A DNA stretch of 7,640 nt, taken from contig DVHQ01000276.1 in NCBI GenBank assembly GCA_018711955.1, forward strand, positions 1 through 7,640, written 5' to 3'. The stretch is from Limiplasma merdipullorum (GTDB lineage Bacteria > Bacillota > Clostridia > Christensenellales > Aristaeellaceae). The position numbers were made by a program, and so were the translations under genes. The notes under the pieces were generated by a model. The model made no database searches. It was given only the letters and a program-made list of their open reading frames with translations, and was not told where the DNA came from. Shown piece by piece: positions 1 to 4,968 of this stretch. Position 1 is the first letter of the stretch. Each line of letters begins with the position of its first letter.

Positions 1-399
1 CAGGGTCTGCTCGCCGGCCTCGGTGATGCGCGTAAGGTCCACGCGGGGGTTGTAGTTGGAGGCGGTCACGGTGTTGTATTCGCGCTGGGGCACGTCCACG
101 CGCAGGCGCGCGGTCAGGTTTTCATCCTCCAGACCGGAGAGGACGATCAGCCCGCTGTTGCGGCGGAGCGTGTCGGCCCCCACCACGCTGACCGTCACAT
201 CGGTGAATACGCGCTCGCGCGTGAGGGTGGGGTCCTGGGTAATCAGCCCTGCCCACAGGCACAGCGCCAGAAACAGCGCCAGCAGCTTCCAGGGCCAGTT
301 GTGATAAATCAGGCGCCAAAGGCGCTGCGGAGCGCCCTTGAGCGCCTTGCGCAGGCTGGGACGCGGCTGCTCGGCAGCCTTTTTGGGCTCGGCGTTCAT
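1..399 (-). CDS. cdaR: CdaR/YbbR-domain regulator of diadenylate cyclase, N-terminal part (cut by the window edge)
   Basis: Reading leftwards from ATG at 399-397, the frame stays open for 133 codons to the window edge, so the C-terminus is missing. Residues 1-33 are basic and cytoplasmic. Residues about 37-54 form one membrane helix (core KLLALFLALCLWAGLI), preceded by the NWPWK motif typical of YbbR proteins. From residue 55 an extracytoplasmic beta-rich YbbR repeat begins. Family members usually carry several YbbR repeats outside the membrane and bind and modulate CdaA. The start is fixed by AAAGGAGG (413-406) six bases upstream. The ATG overlaps the cdaA stop as ATGA, a classic translational coupling, and the cdaA-cdaR order is conserved in Firmicutes, often with glmM next, which would lie outside the window. 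The family call is confident; the length and number of repeats cannot be seen. Confidence 0.9.
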   Translation of the reverse strand, partial: MNAEPKKAAEQPRPSLRKALKGAPQRLWRLIYHNWPWKLLALFLALCLWAGLITQDPTLTRERVFTDVTVSVVGADTLRRNSGLIVLSGLEDENLTARLRVDVPQREYNTVTASNYNPRVDLTRITEAGEQTL

Positions 400-1253
400 T
401 CGGCGCCTCCTTTCCGGCGCTTGGTTTTTTCCATTAAGGTGGACCATAGCCCCGTTTCTTTCTGATGATAGATGGACAAAAGCAGATTCTCCAGCGCCGC
501 GCGGTCCAGATGGCGGGTCAGCCGCCCGTTGCGCGCCACGGAGATGGTGCCGGTTTCCTCGCTGACAATGAGGGAAATCGCGTCCGTCGTTTCGGTCACG
601 CCCAGGGCCGCACGGTGCCGGGTGCCCAGTTCACGGCTGATGCCCTTGCCGTCGCTGAGGCTCAGGATGCAGGCGGCCGCCATGATGCGCGGCCCGCGGA
701 TGACCACCGCGCCGTCGTGCAGGGGGGTATTGGGCTCGAAGATGTTTTCCAGAAGCGCGGCGGAGATCTGCGAGTTGAGCGAGGTACCGGTCTCAATGAT
801 GTCCTTGAGGCCGATGCGCTGTTCGATGACGATCAGCGCGCCCACGCGGCGGCGGCTGAGGGTGAGCAGGCAGCTGGTGATCTCGTTGACGATATGGCTG
901 CTTTCCTCCAGATCGGCGGATACGGAGGCTTTGTGAATGGCCCCGCGTCCGAGCTGCTCCAGCGCCTTGCGCAGCTCCGGCTGAAACAGAATCACCAGCA
1001 CCACAGCGCCGTTATTGACCACATTGAGCAGCACCCAGTTGAGCGCCGTCAGGCCCAGAAGATCGCTTACCCAGCTGGCCACCACCAGTGTGACCAGGCC
1101 CTTGAGAACGGCGCTGGCGCGCGTTTCCTTGGTGAGCATGAGCAGCTCATAGAGCAAAAAGGCCACGATGAGGATATCCAGCACGTCGGCGATGGTGGGG
1201 CGGTTGAACACGTTCCAAAGCACGGTCTGGATTTGTGCCCACAAGGTCTCCAT
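396..1253 (-). CDS. cdaA: Membrane diadenylate cyclase CdaA (c-di-AMP synthase)
   Basis: The enzyme condenses two ATP into cyclic di-AMP, the second messenger that controls potassium and osmolyte balance and cell-wall homeostasis in Firmicutes. The 285-residue length is close to the usual 270-280. Three N-terminal membrane helices lie at about 22-41, 50-68 and 70-90, followed by a linker helix and the cytoplasmic DAC (DisA_N) domain from about 105 to 255. Both catalytic signatures are intact: DGA at 180-182 (within PLHDGAVVI) and RHR at 212-214 (within GTRHRAALG). The tail from 270 is lysine/arginine-rich. ATG at 1253 is supported by GGGAGGGG a few bases upstream. The gene overlaps cdaR by 4 nt and has its own promoter in the divergent region shared with radC. 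Membrane helices plus a CdaR partner make this CdaA rather than DisA or CdaS. Confidence 0.97.
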   Translation of the reverse strand: METLWAQIQTVLWNVFNRPTIADVLDILIVAFLLYELLMLTKETRASAVLKGLVTLVVASWVSDLLGLTALNWVLLNVVNNGAVVLVILFQPELRKALEQLGRGAIHKASVSADLEESSHIVNEITSCLLTLSRRRVGALIVIEQRIGLKDIIETGTSLNSQISAALLENIFEPNTPLHDGAVVIRGPRIMAAACILSLSDGKGISRELGTRHRAALGVTETTDAISLIVSEETGTISVARNGRLTRHLDRAALENLLLSIYHQKETGLWSTLMEKTKRRKGGAE

Positions 1254-1295
1254 CGGTTCCCCTCCCTGCCGCGATGAATGCGTATACTACCATCT

Positions 1296-1324
1296 ATTAT
1301 ACAACATGCTTCAAGCGGATTAAA
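1296..1324 (-). promoter_or_regulatory. Predicted sigma-A promoter of cdaA-cdaR
   Basis: On the minus strand a perfect TATAAT (-10, positions 1301-1296) lies 17 bases downstream of TTTAAT (-35, 1324-1319, three of six consensus bases). Transcription would begin near 1289, giving a leader of about 35 nt ahead of the cdaA start at 1253. The -10 is strong and the -35 is weak. The call is inferred from motifs only. Confidence 0.6.
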
Positions 1325-1369
1325 CCCCCTTCGGCCGTTTTTTTACCCCGGTTACGGTTCGCGGGGCAG

Positions 1370-1402
1370 TTGTTACAAAACGCTGCCGGAGCGTTTGTAC
1401 AA
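1370..1402. promoter_or_regulatory. Imperfect inverted repeat over the radC -35 region, possible operator
   Basis: TTGTTACAAAACGCT (1370-1384) and AGCGTTTGTACAA (1390-1402) are inverted copies separated by GCCGG. Thirteen bases pair if one extra T and one extra A in the left arm are bulged. The right arm covers the candidate radC -35 (1395-1400), so a bound repressor would block radC. It does not match the Gram-positive LexA box (GAAC-N4-GTTC). No regulator can be named. Confidence 0.35.
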
Positions 1403-1424
1403 AGGAGCGGTTTTATGCTATACT
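1395..1424 (+). promoter_or_regulatory. Predicted sigma-A promoter of the radC operon (extended -10)
   Basis: TATACT at 1419-1424 is preceded by TG at 1416-1417, giving an extended -10 (TGCTATACT). A poor -35, TTGTAC (1395-1400), sits 18 bases upstream. The start point would be near 1431, leaving a leader of about 24 nt that contains the radC ribosome site GAGGAGGGGG (1441-1450). An extended -10 can offset the weak -35. Confidence 0.6.
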
Positions 1425-1454
1425 ATGCCATAAGCGGGCGGAGGAGGGGGCTGT

Positions 1455-2234
1455 ATGGCTGGAGAGCATGCCGGGCACAGGCAGCGGATGAGGGAGCGGT
1501 TCCTCGCCGGAGGGCTGGAGGGCTTCGCAGACCACGAGGTGCTGGAGCTGATGCTGTTTTACGCCATTCCCCAGCGCAACGTAAATCCCCTGGCGCACCG
1601 CCTGCTGGACCGGTTCGGAACCCTGCATGCCGTGCTGGAAGCGCCCGTGGAAGAGCTGATGAAGGTCGAAGGCGTGGGCCAGTACGCGGCGCTGCTGCTC
1701 AGCCTTTTCAGCCATGCCGCCCGGCGGCTGGAGATGAGCCGGGAGAATACCGGCAAGCTGATCTGCAACCGCGGAATGGCGGAAAAGCACGCCGTGCGGC
1801 TTTTGCAGGGCCTGCGGACGGAACACTTTTACGCCGTTTGCCTCGATGGCAGGATGCAGCTGATCGCGGATGAGCTCATCGCGCGCGGGTCCATCGACGA
1901 GGTGCAGGCGTATCCGCGCGTGGTGGCGGAGGCGGTGCTCAGGCACAATGCGCACTCCGTGGTCCTGTGCCACAATCATCCGGGAGGATCGCCCGTGCCG
2001 TCGCACCAGGATGTGGAGGTCACCCGCCAGCTGGCGGCGCTGCTGAGTTCGCTGGGCGTGGCGATGGCGGACCACATCATCGTATCCGGCAGGGAGGCGC
2101 TGAGCATGGCCGGCTGCGGGCTGATTACGCGCGAGAGGCGCGAGGACAGGCTGCTCACCCGCGTGGCCAATTCGGACGGCGAAACGCTTATCCGGGCCGA
2201 ACTGATGAAAAAACGAAAGGAAAAGCAAACATAA
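1455..2234 (+). CDS. radC: RadC family JAB/MPN-domain protein
   Basis: This is a full-length RadC-like protein of 259 residues. The N-terminal part (about 1-90) carries the conserved RMRERFLAGG opening and a helix-hairpin-helix-like segment ending in LMKVEGVGQ (68-76). The C-terminal JAB domain (about 100-225) has the metal-binding set H173-N-H175-P and the downstream S183/D186 of the JAMM pattern H-x-H...S-x2-D. The family was named after an E. coli radiation-sensitivity allele later mapped elsewhere, and its biochemical role remains unsettled. ATG at 1455 follows GAGGAGGGGG by four bases. It is the first gene of a plus-strand operon, ending 3 bp before the DUF218 gene, and is divergent from cdaA. 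In many Firmicutes radC lies near cell-shape genes, which are not visible here. The last 10 residues are very lysine-rich (MKKRKEK). Confidence 0.95.
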   Translation: MAGEHAGHRQRMRERFLAGGLEGFADHEVLELMLFYAIPQRNVNPLAHRLLDRFGTLHAVLEAPVEELMKVEGVGQYAALLLSLFSHAARRLEMSRENTGKLICNRGMAEKHAVRLLQGLRTEHFYAVCLDGRMQLIADELIARGSIDEVQAYPRVVAEAVLRHNAHSVVLCHNHPGGSPVPSHQDVEVTRQLAALLSSLGVAMADHIIVSGREALSMAGCGLITRERREDRLLTRVANSDGETLIRAELMKKRKEKQT

Positions 2235-2237
2235 CGC

Positions 2238-2864
2238 ATGGAGAACACAGGGAAAAAATGCCGCTGGGCGGTCAAGGCGCTGCTGGCGCTTGTGTGGCTG
2301 GTTGTGGCCGGCGTGGTGTGCTATGCCGCGCTGATCGGTCTGGTGTATTATTGGGAGGTCAACGTGCCTGAGCCTACGGATTACGACAGCATCATCGTGC
2401 TGGGCGCGCAGGTGCTGCCATCGGGCGAACCGTCCGTGCAGCTGCGCTGGCGGCTGGATAAGGCCAAGGAATACTATGAAAAGCATCCCTGCTACATGGT
2501 CGTCACCGGCGGGCAGGGCGGACAGGAACCCGCTCCGGAGGGGGATGTGATGCGGGCTGTGCTCATCGCGGAGGGCCTGAGCGAGGAGCATGTCATCAGC
2601 GACCCGCACAGCGCGGACACGAAGGAAAACATCCGAAACGCATGGGCCATCCTGCAGGAAAAGGGATGCCAGAAGCCGCTGATCGTCACCAGCGATTATC
2701 ACCTGCCTCGCGCGCTGGCCATCGCGCGCGACGCGGGGCTTGAGGCGCAGGGCGCGGGCAGCCTGTGCCGCCCGGAATGGAACTACTGGCTCAAAAATCA
2801 TATGCGCGAGGCGTTGGCATGGGTGAAATACTGGGGCGTGAAATACCTGGGGCTGAAGCTGTAA
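2238..2864 (+). CDS. DUF218 (YdcF/SanA/ElyC-like) single-pass membrane protein
   Basis: The 208-residue protein has a short basic N-terminus, one membrane helix at about 12-37 and a DUF218 domain from about 49. Landmarks are SIIVLGAQV (51-59), the glycine-rich VVTGGQGGQ (88-96) followed by EGDVM (101-105), HSADTKENI (124-132), and IVTSDYHLPRA (149-159). These match the motif order of the SanA/YdcF/ElyC group, whose members act at the cell envelope, affect peptidoglycan precursors or vancomycin sensitivity, and have no firmly established reaction. The domain is predicted to face outside. ATG at 2238 is only 3 bp after the radC stop. The nearest purine-rich stretch (AAAGGAAA, 2216-2223) is about 14 bases upstream, farther than ideal, so translation probably relies on coupling to radC. 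The 3' end contains the start of rsmG in another frame. Confidence 0.88.
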   Translation: MENTGKKCRWAVKALLALVWLVVAGVVCYAALIGLVYYWEVNVPEPTDYDSIIVLGAQVLPSGEPSVQLRWRLDKAKEYYEKHPCYMVVTGGQGGQEPAPEGDVMRAVLIAEGLSEEHVISDPHSADTKENIRNAWAILQEKGCQKPLIVTSDYHLPRALAIARDAGLEAQGAGSLCRPEWNYWLKNHMREALAWVKYWGVKYLGLKL

Positions 2865-3607
2865 ACCTGGATGCGTGGGAGGCGGAACTGGCGCGGCACC
2901 TGGATGGTCTGGGCGCGGACGCCGCCGCACCGGCGCGCCTTGCCCGCTATCACCGGCTGCTGTGTGAGTGGAACGCTCGCATGAACCTGACCGGCGATAC
3001 GGACTTTGCGGTGGCGCTCTACCGGCATTATCTGGATTCGCTGGCGCCCCTGCAGCTGGAGGGGCTGTTTGCGCATGGCGCGCGGGTGATTGACGTAGGG
3101 AGCGGCGCGGGCTTTCCCGGCCTGCCGCTGGCCATCGCCCGGCCGGACCTGCAGGTGACGCTGCTGGATGCGCTTCAGAAGCGGATTTCCTTCCTCGCGG
3201 CCGTGGTGGAGGAACTGGGACTGACCCATGTACGCCTGGTGCATGCACGGGCCGAGGACGGCGCGCGCAATCCGGAACACCGCGAGCGCTACGACTTGGC
3301 CGTGGCGCGGGCGGTGGCTCCGCTGCCGGTGCTGTGCGAGCTGATGCTGCCCTTTGTGGCGGTGGGCGGGCGCATGCTCTGCTACAAGGGTCCCGCCGCG
3401 CAGGACGAGCTGGAGGCGGGAGGCCGGGCCGCCCGGATGCTGGGAGGCGGCGCACTGGAGGTGCTGCCGGCAGACGTTCCGGGGCAGCCGGACTGGCGGC
3501 ACATCATTGTCGCCTGCCGCAAGAAGGAAAAAACCGTTCGACAATATCCCCGAAAAGCCGGCACACCCGGCCGTGCTCCGCTGGGAATGGGGAATACAAA
3601 AAAATAG
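2819..3607 (+). CDS. rsmG: 16S rRNA (guanine-527-N7)-methyltransferase RsmG (GidB)
   Basis: RsmG uses S-adenosylmethionine to methylate N7 of G527 in 16S rRNA; its loss gives low-level streptomycin resistance in several bacteria. From ATG 2819 the product is 262 residues. It shows the RsmG opening LLCEWNARMNLTG, the SAM-binding motif VIDVGSGAGFPGLPL (90-104), the acidic end of the next strand (LLDALQKR), ARAVAPL (163-169) and the C-terminal YPRKAGTPGRAPL (243-255). ATG 2819 is preferred because GAGG (2808-2811) lies seven bases upstream. The frame stays open to an ATG at 2765, which would add 18 unlike residues. The start lies 46 bp inside the DUF218 gene, so the two overlap heavily. Family members usually begin nearer the EWN motif, so the N-terminus is about 15 residues longer than typical. 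A terminator follows at once. Confidence 0.93.
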   Translation: MGEILGREIPGAEAVNLDAWEAELARHLDGLGADAAAPARLARYHRLLCEWNARMNLTGDTDFAVALYRHYLDSLAPLQLEGLFAHGARVIDVGSGAGFPGLPLAIARPDLQVTLLDALQKRISFLAAVVEELGLTHVRLVHARAEDGARNPEHRERYDLAVARAVAPLPVLCELMLPFVAVGGRMLCYKGPAAQDELEAGGRAARMLGGGALEVLPADVPGQPDWRHIIVACRKKEKTVRQYPRKAGTPGRAPLGMGNTKK

Positions 3608-3627
3608 AATTCGTCAAAAACCGACAT

Positions 3628-3661
3628 GCGGCGCGCTCTTTTTCGGGCGCGCCGCGCTTTT
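3628..3661 (+). terminator. Rho-independent terminator of the radC-DUF218-rsmG operon
   Basis: GCGGCGCGC (3628-3636) and GCGCGCCGC (3647-3655) form a perfect 9-bp GC stem around a 10-nt loop, followed by GCTTTT (TTTT at 3658-3661). It begins 20 bases after the rsmG stop. The U-tract is short but the stem is very stable. Confidence 0.75.
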
Positions 3662-3817
3662 GCTGTCGAACGGTTCCCCTGCTGCTCCGGCAGGAAAGCG
3701 GCGGGCCGGGGAGGAATGACATAGACATGGGCGCGCCCGTGAGGCCCCGCATGTCAAGGGGGAGGGCATGAGCGGCCTCTGGGCGCGTCCGATCCGTTGA
3801 GCAAAGGAGGCCGTTAC
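3662..3817. other. Intergenic stretch upstream of the ParB-like gene
   Basis: Apart from the terminator at its left edge, the gap between rsmG and the ParB-like gene shows no convincing small gene. The only clear signal is the ribosome site AAAGGAGG (3803-3810), seven bases before ATG 3818. A GGGCGCGCCC palindrome lies at 3729-3738. I could not identify a persuasive -10/-35 pair, so the promoter of the downstream gene is not located. Confidence 0.5.
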
Positions 3818-4582
3818 ATGCAAGCGGCGGCCAATCAGGTACGATGGGTACCCATCGGTGAGATCGTGGAACCCTGGGAAGAAAGCGCGGAGGGCGAGCC
3901 CGACGGCGCGGTGGTATTGTCCCAGCGCCCGGATGGGCGCTATACGCTGGTGAGCGGACTCAACACCCTGCGGCGCATGCGGGATGCGGGTCAGGTCTGT
4001 GTGGATGCGGTTACCTGCCCCGCGGAATGTATGGAAAGGCGTGTGGCGCGGTTTTTGGACCAGCTGATGCGCGGCCGTCTGCATTATCTGGACGAGGCGG
4101 AGGAATACCGGGCGCTTCTGGCCGCGGGGATGGACCCCAAGGAGCTGGCCGCGCGCATCGGGCGCACGCCCGCCACCATCCGCAAAAAGCTGCGCCTTTT
4201 GAACCTGGGCGACGAGGCGATGGGGCTGCTGCGCGAGCATGGCCTGTGCGAAGGCTATGCCCAGGCACTTTTGCGCGTGCCGGGCATCCAGGGGCGCCTG
4301 CGCGTACTCAGGCATGTGATCGAGGAAAAGCTGAGCGTGCCGGATACGGAACGGCTGGTCAGCGACGTGCTGGCGCGCATGCCCGTTCCTCTGGCGGGCG
4401 GACGGCATATGAAGCCCCTGATCCGCGATTATCGCCTGTACGTCAACGCGATTCGCGGTGTGGTGGAGCAGATGCGCGATGCGGGGCTGGATGCCCGCAT
4501 GCAGGTGAACGTGGGGCAGCGGGTGGCTGAGGTTCGTATCGACATGCCCATGCAGACCGCTGCCAGACTGGGCAGAAGGTAA
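3818..4582 (+). CDS. Noc/ParB-like DNA-binding protein with degenerate CTP-binding motifs
   Basis: The 254-residue protein has the ParB/Noc plan. An N-terminal region (about 8-100) opens with VRWVPIGEIVEP, as in ParB openings. A helix-turn-helix core lies at about 106-126 (MDPKELAARIGRTPATIRKK), followed by the LRLLNL and HGLCEGYAQALLRVP stretches typical of ParB. The C-terminal domain (200-245) resembles clostridial Noc-like proteins. The gene follows rsmG, the classic place of noc, which supports a chromosome-organising or nucleoid-occlusion ancestry. The odd point is the CTP pocket. The expected GERRxR is replaced by GLNTLR (47-52), and the ENxQR box reads DQLMR (81-85), keeping only the last arginine of each. 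CTP switching may therefore be lost. ATG 3818 follows AAAGGAGG by seven bases; an in-frame TTG at 3797 lies upstream of that site and is rejected. Confidence 0.82.
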   Translation: MQAAANQVRWVPIGEIVEPWEESAEGEPDGAVVLSQRPDGRYTLVSGLNTLRRMRDAGQVCVDAVTCPAECMERRVARFLDQLMRGRLHYLDEAEEYRALLAAGMDPKELAARIGRTPATIRKKLRLLNLGDEAMGLLREHGLCEGYAQALLRVPGIQGRLRVLRHVIEEKLSVPDTERLVSDVLARMPVPLAGGRHMKPLIRDYRLYVNAIRGVVEQMRDAGLDARMQVNVGQRVAEVRIDMPMQTAARLGRR

Positions 4583-4611
4583 CGGACGCCTGGAAGCAGG
4601 CAGCCGTTTTT
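4583..4611 (+). terminator. Rho-independent terminator of the ParB-like gene
   Basis: Immediately after the stop codon, CGG-AC-GCCTG (4583-4592) and CAGGC-AG-CCG (4597-4606) pair around a GAAG loop with one small internal loop, followed by TTTTT (4607-4611). Confidence 0.75.
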
Positions 4612-4614
4612 CAC

Positions 4615-4651
4615 AATCGGGCCCGCCGCCTATCGAGCGGCGGGCCCGATT
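4615..4651. repeat. 37-bp perfect hairpin, copy 1
   Basis: AATCGGGCCCGCCGC (4615-4629) and its exact inverse (4637-4651) make a 15-bp stem around the loop CTATCGA. The identical 37-bp sequence recurs at 4816-4852 in the same orientation. No U-tract follows on either strand apart from the preceding terminator, so it is not a plain terminator. Confidence 0.95.
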
Positions 4652-4785
4652 CAGGCTGCTGACAAAGTGCGGGGTGCAGGGGGATTATCACCCTGCCGGG
4701 GTTTGGGGCAGGGCCCCAAAGCTTTATGTCGCAGCATATTTCGTGAGCGTTGCGAGCGTCCGAAGGACGCAAGAAACGCGGCTCT

Positions 4786-4805
4786 CCCCAAAATCAGGGG
4801 TTTTT
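4786..4805 (+). terminator. Weak terminator-like hairpin inside the structured element
   Basis: CCCC (4786-4789) and GGGG (4797-4800) flank a seven-base loop and are followed by TTTTT (4801-4805). The stem is only 4 bp, and the T-run can instead pair with 4664-4666 and neighbours, so termination here is doubtful. Confidence 0.3.
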
Positions 4806-4815
4806 CAACGGTCTG

Positions 4816-4852
4816 AATCGGGCCCGCCGCCTATCGAGCGGCGGGCCCGATT
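4816..4852. repeat. 37-bp perfect hairpin, copy 2
   Basis: This is identical base for base to 4615-4651, including the asymmetric CTATCGA loop, and in the same orientation. It is the most stable hairpin downstream of the leftward sigma-factor operon, which ends at 4969, and may help to stop or protect that transcript although no U-tract follows on the minus strand. Confidence 0.95.
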
Positions 4853-4968
4853 GGTTTGCTTTGCGAGAGGATGGGGGACGGAGCCCTTCCGAATATGAAC
4901 TTATGCAGCTTCTACGCTGTGCACAGGATGAAAGGAAGACGCGACAGAGCTTCGGTTGAAATGATGGG
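4853..4968. other. Non-coding tail between the hairpin element and the convergent operon
   Basis: No gene is supported in these 116 bases. The stretch around 4908-4932 (GCTTCTACGCTGTGCACAGG onwards) recalls the short dispersed sequences containing GCTCAGGATGAC-like cores found between genes in many Clostridia; this is a recollection, not a search. The leftward operon has no visible U-tailed terminator here. Confidence 0.35.

Larger units (their letters stand above)
4615..4852. repeat. Structured intergenic element bounded by identical hairpins (dispersed repeat, MITE-like or RNA candidate)
   Basis: A 238-bp segment is bounded by the two 37-bp hairpins and packed with secondary structure. The inner flanks 4648-4666 and 4802-4820 are complementary at 17 of 19 positions when two G-U pairs are allowed. 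Inside lie stem-loops at 4676-4696 (GCAGGG/CCCTGC), 4702-4720 (TTTGGGGC, loop AGG, GCCCCAAA), 4747-4779 (GCGTT/AACGC outside, GCGTCC-GAA-GGACGC inside, with a symmetric 4x4 internal loop) and 4786-4800 (CCCC/GGGG followed by TTTTT). No credible protein is encoded. Its place between convergent operons suits a dispersed repeat. A structured RNA or bidirectional transcription barrier is possible. Confidence 0.6.

Noticed and set aside
465..1277. A 270-codon plus-strand frame over cdaA
   Set aside because: It is antisense to an intact CdaA with both catalytic motifs, has a biased low-complexity composition and no ribosome site of note.
1338..1344. T-run after CGGCCG as a terminator in the cdaA-radC region
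   Set aside because: CGGCCG is too short to form a stem, and no gene reads into this point from the left on the plus strand.
1413..3455. A 680-codon open frame on the minus strand
   Set aside because: It lies opposite radC, the DUF218 gene and rsmG, which all have clear family motifs. Its translation is rich in Arg, Ala, Pro and His with no domain signal, as expected for an antisense shadow in GC-rich DNA.
3614..4408. A 264-codon minus-strand frame opposite the ParB-like gene
   Set aside because: The plus strand carries a recognisable ParB-like protein with AAAGGAGG. The minus frame has shadow-type composition and runs through the rsmG terminator.
4615..4852. CRISPR-like array from the repeated 37-bp units
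   Set aside because: There are only two copies, the 164-bp spacer is far too long, the repeat is a full palindrome and no cas gene is present.
4674..4959. Small plus-strand frames inside the hairpin element (74 and 69 codons)
   Set aside because: They run through perfect inverted repeats, lack ribosome sites and recall translations of dispersed non-coding repeats.
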